DNA from: Aminobacter anthyllidis | GTDB taxonomy: Bacteria > Pseudomonadota > Alphaproteobacteria > Rhizobiales > Rhizobiaceae | Assembly (NCBI RefSeq): GCF_018555685.1 | Contig: NZ_JAFLWW010000016.1 | Location: 19,241 to 83,240, forward strand | Reading direction: 5' to 3' | DNA: 64,000 nucleotides | Part shown: in pieces, positions 57,771-64,000 of the stretch | How the letters are laid out: the number at the start of each line of letters is the position of its first letter | Numbering within the stretch: position 1 is the stretch's first letter | Made by a program: the position numbers and the translations under genes | The notes under the pieces: model-generated | Database searches by the model: none | The model's input: only the letters and a program-made list of their open reading frames with translations | What the model was told of the DNA's origin: nothing

Positions 57771-57856
57771 TTGACAGTGATTCGGGGAAGTGCGATTCTC
57801 AGCTTGCTACAGACCGAGAAGGGCTTCCGCGACGGCGACGTTCGGGGGCCTTTTTC
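57771..57856 (+). ncRNA. candidate repABC antisense ctRNA (inc-alpha)
   Basis: Lies in the repB-repC intergenic region, opposite to the rep operon, as in known repABC replicons. A promoter-like TTGACA (57771-57776), 17 bases, GATTCT would start RNA near 57806. It ends in a strong hairpin (AAGGGCTTCCG pairing with CGGGGGCCTT, 57819-57852) and a T-run. Known ctRNAs of this class bind the repC leader and limit RepC synthesis, determining incompatibility. Ends are estimated. Confidence 0.75.
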
Positions 57857-57866
57857 TTTTGCGGTT

Positions 57867-58832
57867 TTAGTCTCCTGTTTTCTTCGCCATTTCCGACTCC
57901 CGAAAAGCCTCGAAAAGCTCGTCGAGCTTGCCGGCGATGAATGCGCCGAAGGGTGATGCTTCCTTGGATTTCAAGGCGAGCGTAAACACCTTTCCGGTGT
58001 CGGTGATCTTGGCTCGAACCGACCTATCATCGGGTGTCCAAGCCGTTTCCGTGGACTTCGCAGACGCATGCGGGCGTTTCGCTGGCACACTCATGAAGTC
58101 GAAGAGACGGGCAAACCGCGCATCGCTGCCTGGCTGGGCGAAATCGGCGCCTGCCACATACTCTGCCGCCCTCACCCCAGCCCCGGGAGGCTCCATGAGT
58201 TTGGCAAGCTGCCACCAGCGGTCCCGACCAATGCTCTTGGCAGCGCCTATCGCCAAAATGACCCGCTCGGGAATGTTGCTTGTAACCGAACGCATCTTCG
58301 AGAACGTCGTGTCATCGAGCGCAAGGGCCGACTTCACCGTATCCGGGGAATGGCCCCGCTTAAGAATTCGGTCGGCAAAAAGCGTCCTTTCGATGAAGGA
58401 CAAATTGGCTCTGGCAGCATTTTCCTGCCCTTGGGCGATAACATGGTCCTCATCGTCCATCTTCTTGACGACAGCGCGGACCGGTCGGTCCAACTGGCGC
58501 GCGACCCTGACACGCCTGTGGCCAAAGACGGTTTGGAAGCGGCCCGAAACCTCGGGGTGAGGCCTGACCAGAACCGGCGAATCCTGCCCTCTCTCACGAA
58601 TAGCTGCCAGCAATTCCTGGAAAGCCTGATCGTCATCGTCTATGCGGTCGGAAACGAATGACGTGTCGACCAATGCCGGATCAAGATCGACGACCGAACT
58701 CTTCGAGAGTTCCTCGAATGACTGCATGATCGAGCGGGACGCGCCGCGAACGGCGTAGGCTGAGACGTCCTTGACGTTCGCAACCGACGCCGCGGGGCCC
58801 ATAACGCTGCCAAATATGTCCTTGCGTGCCAT
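57867..58832 (-). CDS. repB: plasmid partitioning protein RepB (ParB family)
   Basis: 321 residues with GGAG 8 bases before ATG. Starts MARKDIFGSVMG like other RepB. The ParB CTPase/N-terminal domain reads DDDQAFQELLAAIRERGQDS, PVLVRPH, then GHRRVRVARQL; the HTH is around NLSFIERTLFADRILKRGHS and DTVKSALALDDTTFSKMRSV. Binds parS and works with RepA. A candidate parS palindrome lies 56 bases upstream, between repA and repB, where parS is placed in several repABC plasmids. Confidence 0.95.
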   Translation of the reverse strand: MARKDIFGSVMGPAASVANVKDVSAYAVRGASRSIMQSFEELSKSSVVDLDPALVDTSFVSDRIDDDDQAFQELLAAIRERGQDSPVLVRPHPEVSGRFQTVFGHRRVRVARQLDRPVRAVVKKMDDEDHVIAQGQENAARANLSFIERTLFADRILKRGHSPDTVKSALALDDTTFSKMRSVTSNIPERVILAIGAAKSIGRDRWWQLAKLMEPPGAGVRAAEYVAGADFAQPGSDARFARLFDFMSVPAKRPHASAKSTETAWTPDDRSVRAKITDTGKVFTLALKSKEASPFGAFIAGKLDELFEAFRESEMAKKTGD

Positions 58833-58887
58833 TCAATCGCTCCGATTCTCGGTTAGTCGACTGATTTCACGACCAAAATTCCTATTA

Positions 58888-58901
58888 TTTACTGCCGTAA
58901 A
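58888..58901. promoter_or_regulatory. candidate parS palindrome (repA-repB intergenic)
   Basis: TTTACTGCCGTAAA, a perfect 5-bp inverted repeat (TTTAC/GTAAA) around TGCC. The same sequence in opposite orientation occurs upstream of repA at 60348-60361, with a partial copy at 60238-60249. It does not match the published GTT-N2-C-N-GC-N4-AAC consensus, so the assignment rests on position and recurrence. Confidence 0.5.
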
Positions 58902-58909
58902 ACCCGCCG

Positions 58910-60169
58910 TCATGACCGGCCCCATGCGCGATGGATGAGCGTGGCGATCTCGGAATTCACCGCATCCAGTGATTCCAGTGCGCGGTCGTAGGTAGAGCGG
59001 GTAAAGGACGACTTCTCGACCTCGTAGAGTGTCTGTTTCGTCAGCCCCGCATCCGAAATGGCCGTCGACTTGAGCATCGGATTTTCGAGAATCTGGCCAG
59101 CCAGCATCGACTGCATGAAGCCAACCATCTGCGCCTGCGGGATGTCTGTCGGTTCGTAGCGCGTGATCAGGTAGCGAAACCAATCCAGCTCGATTGCTGC
59201 ACCGGCTGCCTTGATGGTCTTCAAGATGCCGCCGAGCATCAGCAGGAACTGGCTCATCGACATCAGGTCGAGCATCTGAGGATGAACCGTGATGAGGACA
59301 GATGTCGCCGCCGACATCGCCGTCAAAGTCAGATAGCCGAGTTGCGGAGGGCAATCGACAATCACGACGTCATAGCGGTCGTCCACCTCCGACAACGCCC
59401 TTGCAAGCCTAGTAAAGAACTGGCGACCTACGTTGGACGTTCTGTCCTGCATGGCGAGCGGCGTGTCGTACTCATACTCCTGAAGCTCAAGACTGGCTGG
59501 AATGATATCCAGACCGGGAAAATTCGTCGGTACGATCACGTCGGAGATCGGCTTGCGCTCGTCGTCATAACGGATCGCCTCGTACAAAGAGAGGTTCCGA
59601 TCAAGTTCCGGCTGGAAGCCATGCAAGGCGGACAGCGAGGCTTGCGGGTCGAGATCGATGGCAAGGACGCGATGGCCCGTCAGGGCTAGATGCTGGGCGA
59701 GGTGGGCGGCGGTGGTTGTCTTCCCGCTGCCGCCCTTGAAGTTCACGACAGCAACAACCTGGAGCTTGTCGCCAGCCTTGCGGTGCGGGACGTATTTCTT
59801 GACCTCGGTCCTGCCGTGTCGGTCCAGGAAATGGCGCAGCTCAAGCATCTGCTCGGCGGTATAGGATCGGCGCCCCGACGGTATCTGCTCGGGCAGGGGG
59901 CCCTTGCGTTCCAGATGGAGGCGCTTCAGATTGTTCTGCGATACTCCCAGATAGTGGGCTACCTCCGCCATCGAAAAAGACCGAAGGGTCTTGGTCGCGT
60001 TGGGCGGGAACTTCTCCATACGAAGCTGATTCAGTCGCCGCGATATCTCTTCGCCCTGCTCGATGATCGTGTTATCGAACTCGAAGCGTGGCAGCCGCAT
60101 GGCAATGTTCATTTCTTGTCGAAACCTGAATTGGCGCTTTTTGTAAGTAATCCACTCAACAAGCGCCAT
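58910..60169 (-). CDS. repA: plasmid partitioning ATPase RepA (ParA family)
   Basis: 419 residues. N-terminal HTH part (SFSMAEVAHYLGVSQNNLKR, SGRRSYTAEQMLELRHFL), then the deviant Walker A NFKGGSGKTTTAAHLAQHLA (about 145-165), Asp box LAIDLDPQASLSALHG and VVIVDCPPQLGYLTLTAMSA. First gene of repABC; with RepB it segregates the plasmid and represses the operon. ATG at 60169 has GGAG 4-5 bases upstream and is chosen over an internal Met at 60112, where family similarity begins. The gap to repB is 77 bases. Confidence 0.95.
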   Translation of the reverse strand: MALVEWITYKKRQFRFRQEMNIAMRLPRFEFDNTIIEQGEEISRRLNQLRMEKFPPNATKTLRSFSMAEVAHYLGVSQNNLKRLHLERKGPLPEQIPSGRRSYTAEQMLELRHFLDRHGRTEVKKYVPHRKAGDKLQVVAVVNFKGGSGKTTTAAHLAQHLALTGHRVLAIDLDPQASLSALHGFQPELDRNLSLYEAIRYDDERKPISDVIVPTNFPGLDIIPASLELQEYEYDTPLAMQDRTSNVGRQFFTRLARALSEVDDRYDVVIVDCPPQLGYLTLTAMSAATSVLITVHPQMLDLMSMSQFLLMLGGILKTIKAAGAAIELDWFRYLITRYEPTDIPQAQMVGFMQSMLAGQILENPMLKSTAISDAGLTKQTLYEVEKSSFTRSTYDRALESLDAVNSEIATLIHRAWGRS

Positions 60170-60666
60170 TAAGCTCCGATTCGGTCAACCGCGGCAAGAA
60201 GTTTTAGGTTAACAGAAGGTTAACGGGGCCGAGGGGCTTTTACTGCCGGCTTCAGCTGATGTCATGAAGCCAATGCTCATGTGTGGAAGCCCATATTGTC
60301 CCGCTCTATGAGCTAAACACATGTTTTCTCTGTAACAAAGGCGATTTTTTACGGCAGTAAAATCATGCTTGTCGGGCAGGGATTGCAAGCGGCCGCACGC
60401 GGCCGCGTAGATCTCAGTCGAGGCCGGGGCATGGCCGCTGGGCGCGCAAATGGCCGCGCGGAGTTCAGATCATCGGGGACGTGGTCTGGGCGCTCGCTCG
60501 CGAGAATATATCGGGTAGGGGAGGGGATGCCGGCTCGAGCCAACATTTCTGGACTCGCCGGACTGACTGACGCATTCTCTTGGTGTAGGGCGATGGCGGT
60601 GTAGTGTCGGCAGGCACGGTCGGGGCAGGCACGTGCGCACGATCACTTTCAGACTGCTCGCATCTT
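60170..60666. promoter_or_regulatory. repABC upstream control region
   Basis: About 500 bases without a gene. From repA outward it holds a direct repeat GGTTAAC-AGAA-GGTTAAC (60208-60226), a partial copy TTTTACTGCCGG (60238-60249), and the 16-bp palindrome TTTTACGGCAGTAAAA (60347-60362). A NotI-like GCGGCCGC doublet follows at 60390-60406. RepA/RepB operator function is inferred from position. Confidence 0.55.
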
Positions 60667-60938
60667 CATGTTTATCGAGGGCCCGCCTATGCGCGAATTG
60701 CCAAAGAACATCGATGCTGACGTGGTGATCGAGATCAGTAAGTTGCTCGATGAGCATCCTCACATGGTTCCGGTTCAAGTGCATAAGCTCGCCGGGCTGG
60801 TTCGCCAGGGTCAAGACCGGTTTACCCGATCAGTCCATTGAAGAGTTGGCCGTCGAAATGGCCATGACACGCCAATTGGCTATGGTTTTCGATCTGCCAA
60901 GCCACGAGAATGTCGTGCCGCTCCCGGTGAGACGATAA
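60667..60938 (+). pseudogene. small unidentified gene, one frameshift
   Basis: From ATG at 60667 one frame reads MRELPKNIDADVVIEISKLL, DEHPHMVPVQVHKLAGLVRQ, then stops. The continuation KTGLPDQSIEELAVEMAMTR, QLAMVFDLPSHENVVPLPVR to a stop at 60938 is in the next frame. A one-base indel near 60815 separates the halves. If corrected, it would be about 90 residues, soluble and helical. Not recognised. Confidence 0.5.
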
Positions 60939-61332
60939 GATGAAGACAGCGGGCATCATCGCCGCTGATCGCGGTCCCTCAAGAAACTCAGTTGCTGGCC
61001 GAAAAGCCGTGGACGGCAGTTCTCTGTCAGACCGATGCTGTGGCGGCGCTCAAGCCCCAACCGTGATGGTAGGGTGACCGGATGAAAATGCGGGTGACCT
61101 AAGAGGGGCGCGAATGGCGGGTGTCGGCATGCCAACTCTTGCAGGAGCGCCCCCGAAAAGAGGAGGCGGCCGGCGAGGATCGTGCCTGGCCATTGGCCAA
61201 CGGTGACCTCGGATGAACAATTTTGGCGGCAATGTAGCGAACGAAAAAGTCCAGGCACGAATCAGATATGCCGGAAACCAGGGCAATCAAACGGTCGTCT
61301 TCGGATGAGGGCGAGATGCACGGCTGGGCGGT
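60939..61332. other. stretch without recognisable gene
   Basis: About 390 bases between the small broken gene and the Fic gene's stop. Short frames on the minus strand do not resemble a known family. Confidence 0.4.
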
Positions 61333-62463
61333 TTAGTGCCGGTAGGAAGGTGAGGGCTTCACCGGCCGCCCTTGCGCCGGCTCGCGCTCGGTGAGAAGCG
61401 CCAGCAAGGCCGGATTGATATAGAGGTTCTCGCGACCAGCCTTGACTTCTTGCAACAGGCCATTGTCGACGAGGGCCTTCAGATAGACCGATGCCGCCTG
61501 TCGTTTCGCTATGCCGGATGAAACCAGGTCGCCGATCCGGCAGTACGGATTGACGAAGATTATCTCGGCAAGCTCTCGGGAGTAGATTTTCGGGAGGTCT
61601 CGGCGCAAGCGCTCGGCGGTCTGGTCGAGCAGGTCGCGGATCGCGCGTATACGGGCAGTTGACCAGCCAGCAGTCTCAGTTACCGCGGCGAGCATGTAGA
61701 GGATCCAACTTTCCCACGCGCCCTCCGTCGTCACGGCGAGAAGGCGATCGTAGTAGGCTCCTTTGTTTCGGATGATATAGCGGCTTAGATAGAGCACCGG
61801 GATATCCAGGAGGCCCTTGTCAACCAGATAGAGCAGGTTCAGCACGCGGCCTGTTCGGCCATTGCCGTCGACAAACGGATGGATGGCCTCGAATTGGTAG
61901 TGCATCACGGCGAGGCGGATCAACGGATCGATGTCCTCGGCCTCATGGATGTAGCGCTCCCAGTTCGCCAGCTTGTCGCGCAGGAGGTTCTGTCCCTCGG
62001 GCGGGGTGTAGACAATCGCACCCGTCGCCTGGTTGACCAGGGCCGTGCCGGGCGTCGACCGAATGTCCAGTTCGACGCCCTTGATGGTGCGGCACACCGC
62101 GACTGCCGTTGATGTCGTCACAGGACGCTCTTGCAGAGTTCGGAAGCCCTGATTGAGCGCGGTGCGGTAGCGCAGCGCCTCCTTCGTGGCAGCATCAGCG
62201 AGATTTCCGGCTTCATTGGCGAAGCGAAACAAGCGGTCCGTCGTCGTGACGATGTTCTCTATTTCGGAACTTGCCTGGGCTTCTAGGAGCGGGATAGAGT
62301 TGATGAGGACTGCTTGGTTCGGGATAAGCTGACCCGATACCCTGAGCTCTGCCAGGGCCGCGCGCGCCACTATGCAGGCCTTGAGCACCACCTTCGTTTC
62401 AACATCCTCCTTTGGGGGCAGGGGAGGGAGGTCATTGTAAGGCCGGTCAGCCTGAAACGTCAT
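61333..62463 (-). CDS. Fic-family protein with N-terminal inhibitory motif
   Basis: 376 residues from the ATG at 62463 (MTFQADRPYNDLPPLPPKED), chosen because AGGGAA precedes it; the frame is open to 62577 through an operator. The N-terminal helix has SSEIENI, the S-x3-E-N inhibitory motif of class II Fic proteins. The catalytic loop HPFVDGNGRTGR is complete, with the preceding FEAI segment. The C-terminus has a winged-helix (RIGDLVSSGIAKRQAASVYL, KALVDNGLLQEV). Such proteins AMPylate targets or themselves. The DNA-binding tail suggests autorepression, consistent with the upstream inverted repeat. Solitary, no separate antitoxin. Confidence 0.9.
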   Translation of the reverse strand: MTFQADRPYNDLPPLPPKEDVETKVVLKACIVARAALAELRVSGQLIPNQAVLINSIPLLEAQASSEIENIVTTTDRLFRFANEAGNLADAATKEALRYRTALNQGFRTLQERPVTTSTAVAVCRTIKGVELDIRSTPGTALVNQATGAIVYTPPEGQNLLRDKLANWERYIHEAEDIDPLIRLAVMHYQFEAIHPFVDGNGRTGRVLNLLYLVDKGLLDIPVLYLSRYIIRNKGAYYDRLLAVTTEGAWESWILYMLAAVTETAGWSTARIRAIRDLLDQTAERLRRDLPKIYSRELAEIIFVNPYCRIGDLVSSGIAKRQAASVYLKALVDNGLLQEVKAGRENLYINPALLALLTEREPAQGRPVKPSPSYRH

Positions 62464-62532
62464 GTCGCTGGTTCCCTGTTCGATCGACATGTCGGGGTTG
62501 ATATGTCGTTGGCATCGACACATTGCCAAATC

Positions 62533-62561
62533 ATGTCGATAGAACCGTAATCTATCGACAT
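62533..62561. promoter_or_regulatory. 10-bp inverted-repeat operator upstream of the Fic gene
   Basis: ATGTCGATAG, nine bases, then CTATCGACAT: a perfect 10+10 dyad 70 bases before the chosen Fic start. Related half-sites (CGACATGTCG, ATATGTCG) lie between it and the gene at 62484-62506. The Fic protein has its own winged-helix domain and is the likely binder. Confidence 0.65.
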
Positions 62562-62639
62562 ATTGTGATTGCAGCAAGGCGATCGCGCAAACGGAGTTTA
62601 TTGGCCCTTGGTAGGGGCGGGCTTCCTCTAAAGGGGCGT

Positions 62640-63980
62640 TTACAGCCCGCTTGCCTTGGTGAGGTTGATCCGAAACCGGTCGCGCCGGCGCTGATAGCGA
62701 CGGGTCATTTCCGCAGAAGCATGGCCGAGCTGCTTCTGCACGTAGCGCTCATCGACCTCGGCCGAGGAAGCGAGGCCGGCGCGCAGCGAATGCCCAGAGA
62801 ATTTGGTCCCGCGCTCGCCTTCCGACAGATCGCCACGAACGCCGGCGGCCAGCGCGGTGCGCTTGACCAGCCGTGCAACTTCCTGGTCATTGAGCCGCTC
62901 GGCTCCAACCGCTTTACCGTGGCCTGTTACCCGGCGGAACAGCGGTCCGTGCGCGATACGAGCGAGTTTCAACCAGGTCTGCAGGGTGACCACCGGGCAG
63001 GTGGCGTCGGAGGAGCCGCGGCCGATCTCGACCTCGCGCCAGCCGGTCTTTCCCCGTATCGTCACCAAAGCACCTTTGTCGAAGATTTCCACCCAACCGC
63101 GGCCATCCTCGGTCTGATCACGGCCGAGATCGAGGCCGACGATTTCCGAGCGACGCAGGCCGCCAGCGAAGCCAAGCAGCAGCATGGCGCGGTCGCGCAG
63201 GCCGCGCAGGGTGCCGCGGTCTAGGGTCTCCAGCATCGCGATCAGATCCTCGGGAAGAAGTGCCTCCTTCTGCCGTGGCGGCTGTGCGTGGCTGTTGCGA
63301 ATGCCGGCGAGCACAGTGGCGATATGGCGGTCCTTGCGGTCGAGCGGCTGGCCACGTTGCGTATAATTCCAGGTAAGGGAGGAGAGACGGCGCTCGATCG
63401 TCGCCACGGAGTTCGGCTTCTTGTCCCCCGTTACCTTGCCGGACGCGCAGGCGGTGATATAGAGACCGACGGTCTGCGGGTCGGGGGGCGACACCTCCAG
63501 ATTCTGGCGGCGTGCCCAGGCGCAAAAATGCTTCCAGTCGGTGGCATAGGCGCGGCGCGTGTTGGCCGAACTTGCCGCCTCGACATAGTCGCGGGCGCGG
63601 TCGGCGAGCTGCTCCAGGTGTGCCGGCAGGCGATTTGGCGCGGTGGACGACAGGGGAGGGGAGGGCGTCCCGTCCGAGGTGCCGTCGACAGGCCGGCCCA
63701 TTGCCATGACGAGATCGATGATGTCCGGCAACTCGTTGTCGAGACCGCCGCTGTCGAGACAGTCGCCGGCAATCGGCGCTGACGGCGCGGCCGGCGTTGG
63801 GGCGGCGGAAAGTTCGACGGCGGCCGCCATGCTATGGGACGTTGCGGAACTTCGCTGAGCGTGATTTCCGGGCTTGTTAGCTGACCGTTTTCCGTGAGAC
63901 TTGCGATCATTTGTTTTCAATGGGTTAGCCGATTCAGATTTGATGAGACCGAGTCGGATTTGTTGAGACGGAACTGTCAT
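62640..63980 (-). CDS. tyrosine recombinase/phage-type integrase
   Basis: 446 residues if started at ATG 63980; MAAAVELS at 63830 is an alternative, since homology begins after residue 110. The core-binding domain reads ANTRRAYATDWKHFCAWARR and PDPQTVGLYI. The catalytic domain has Arg in FAGGLRRSEIVGLDLG, His-x2-Arg in GHSLRAGLASSAEV, His in QKQLGHASAEM and the Tyr in TRRYQRRRD. Complete, and may be active. Iterated repeats lie just upstream at the window edge. Confidence 0.9.
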   Translation of the reverse strand: MTVPSQQIRLGLIKSESANPLKTNDRKSHGKRSANKPGNHAQRSSATSHSMAAAVELSAAPTPAAPSAPIAGDCLDSGGLDNELPDIIDLVMAMGRPVDGTSDGTPSPPLSSTAPNRLPAHLEQLADRARDYVEAASSANTRRAYATDWKHFCAWARRQNLEVSPPDPQTVGLYITACASGKVTGDKKPNSVATIERRLSSLTWNYTQRGQPLDRKDRHIATVLAGIRNSHAQPPRQKEALLPEDLIAMLETLDRGTLRGLRDRAMLLLGFAGGLRRSEIVGLDLGRDQTEDGRGWVEIFDKGALVTIRGKTGWREVEIGRGSSDATCPVVTLQTWLKLARIAHGPLFRRVTGHGKAVGAERLNDQEVARLVKRTALAAGVRGDLSEGERGTKFSGHSLRAGLASSAEVDERYVQKQLGHASAEMTRRYQRRRDRFRINLTKASGL

Positions 63981-64000
63981 GCGATTCAGTTATGGTGAGA
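63931..64000. repeat. iterated 20-bp repeats upstream of the recombinase
   Basis: GATTCAGATTTGATGAGACC (63931-63950) is followed directly by GAGTCGGATTTGTTGAGACG (63951-63970) and, after about 12 bases, GATTCAGTTATGGTGAGA (63983-64000) at the window end. The series may continue outside. They overlap the first codons of the longest recombinase frame. Confidence 0.7.

Overview
The window looks like part of a rhizobial (Mesorhizobium/Rhizobium/Sinorhizobium-type alphaproteobacterial) symbiotic or large accessory plasmid. The evidence is a complete repABC replicon on the minus strand at 56.5-60.2 kb, two plant-directed effector genes, a plasmid-type groESL, and many insertion sequences and gene relics. 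It is a patchwork: intact metabolic and regulatory operons alternate with long stretches of frameshifted fragments.

0-12.7 kb is metabolism. A minus-strand acyl-CoA cluster (crotonase, ADP-forming acyl-CoA synthetase, MaoC-type hydratase with an acyl-CoA dehydrogenase stub, nitronate-monooxygenase-like flavoprotein) has two transcription units that share a conserved upstream block. Next is a complete propionyl-CoA assimilation module: an ScfR/PccR-type regulator divergent from pccB-pccA-bhbA, with a TTTGCAAA-type operator on the regulator's start codon. 12.7-22.8 kb carries decayed plasmid housekeeping genes (DUF1403, DUF2958, ArdC-like, DUF1173, DUF2285) around two large c-di-GMP enzymes. 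23.1-25.3 kb is groESL with a CIRCE operator and a terminator. 25.3-29.8 kb holds a ProQ/FinO-domain protein, a small conserved ORF, and relics of kup, a flavin oxidoreductase, a Tn3 transposase and an LLM monooxygenase.

29.8-36.2 kb has otsA, a LysR regulator, an AraC regulator and a compact three-gene unit (two unrecognised proteins and a DUF1906 glycoside-hydrolase-like protein). 36.6-50 kb is the effector region. It has a HopX/XopE-like effector with an N-myristoylation motif behind a tts box. It also has a 1.1 kb-residue-scale (about 1,100 aa) C48 SUMO-protease-like effector of the XopD/NopD/Msi059 type, directly behind a virD4 relic. Both effectors end in the same Arg-rich tail, matching the R-x7-R-x-R-x-R signal reported for VirB/D4 type IV secretion substrates. 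Between them a roughly 7 kb block (IS66-like, dnaE2 relic, kup, IS110, AbiE-type toxin-antitoxin, GNAT) is bounded by inverted copies of about 555 bp containing virD4 sequence.

50-54.5 kb is IS-rich, with two IS6-family copies (one broken, one intact), end-repeat arrays of an unidentified element, and a relic of the hypX-hoxA hydrogenase junction. 54.5-64 kb is the plasmid core: scpB, DUF1403, repC, a candidate antisense ctRNA, repB, repA, candidate parS palindromes, a Fic protein with an inverted-repeat operator, and a tyrosine recombinase preceded by iterated repeats at the window edge.
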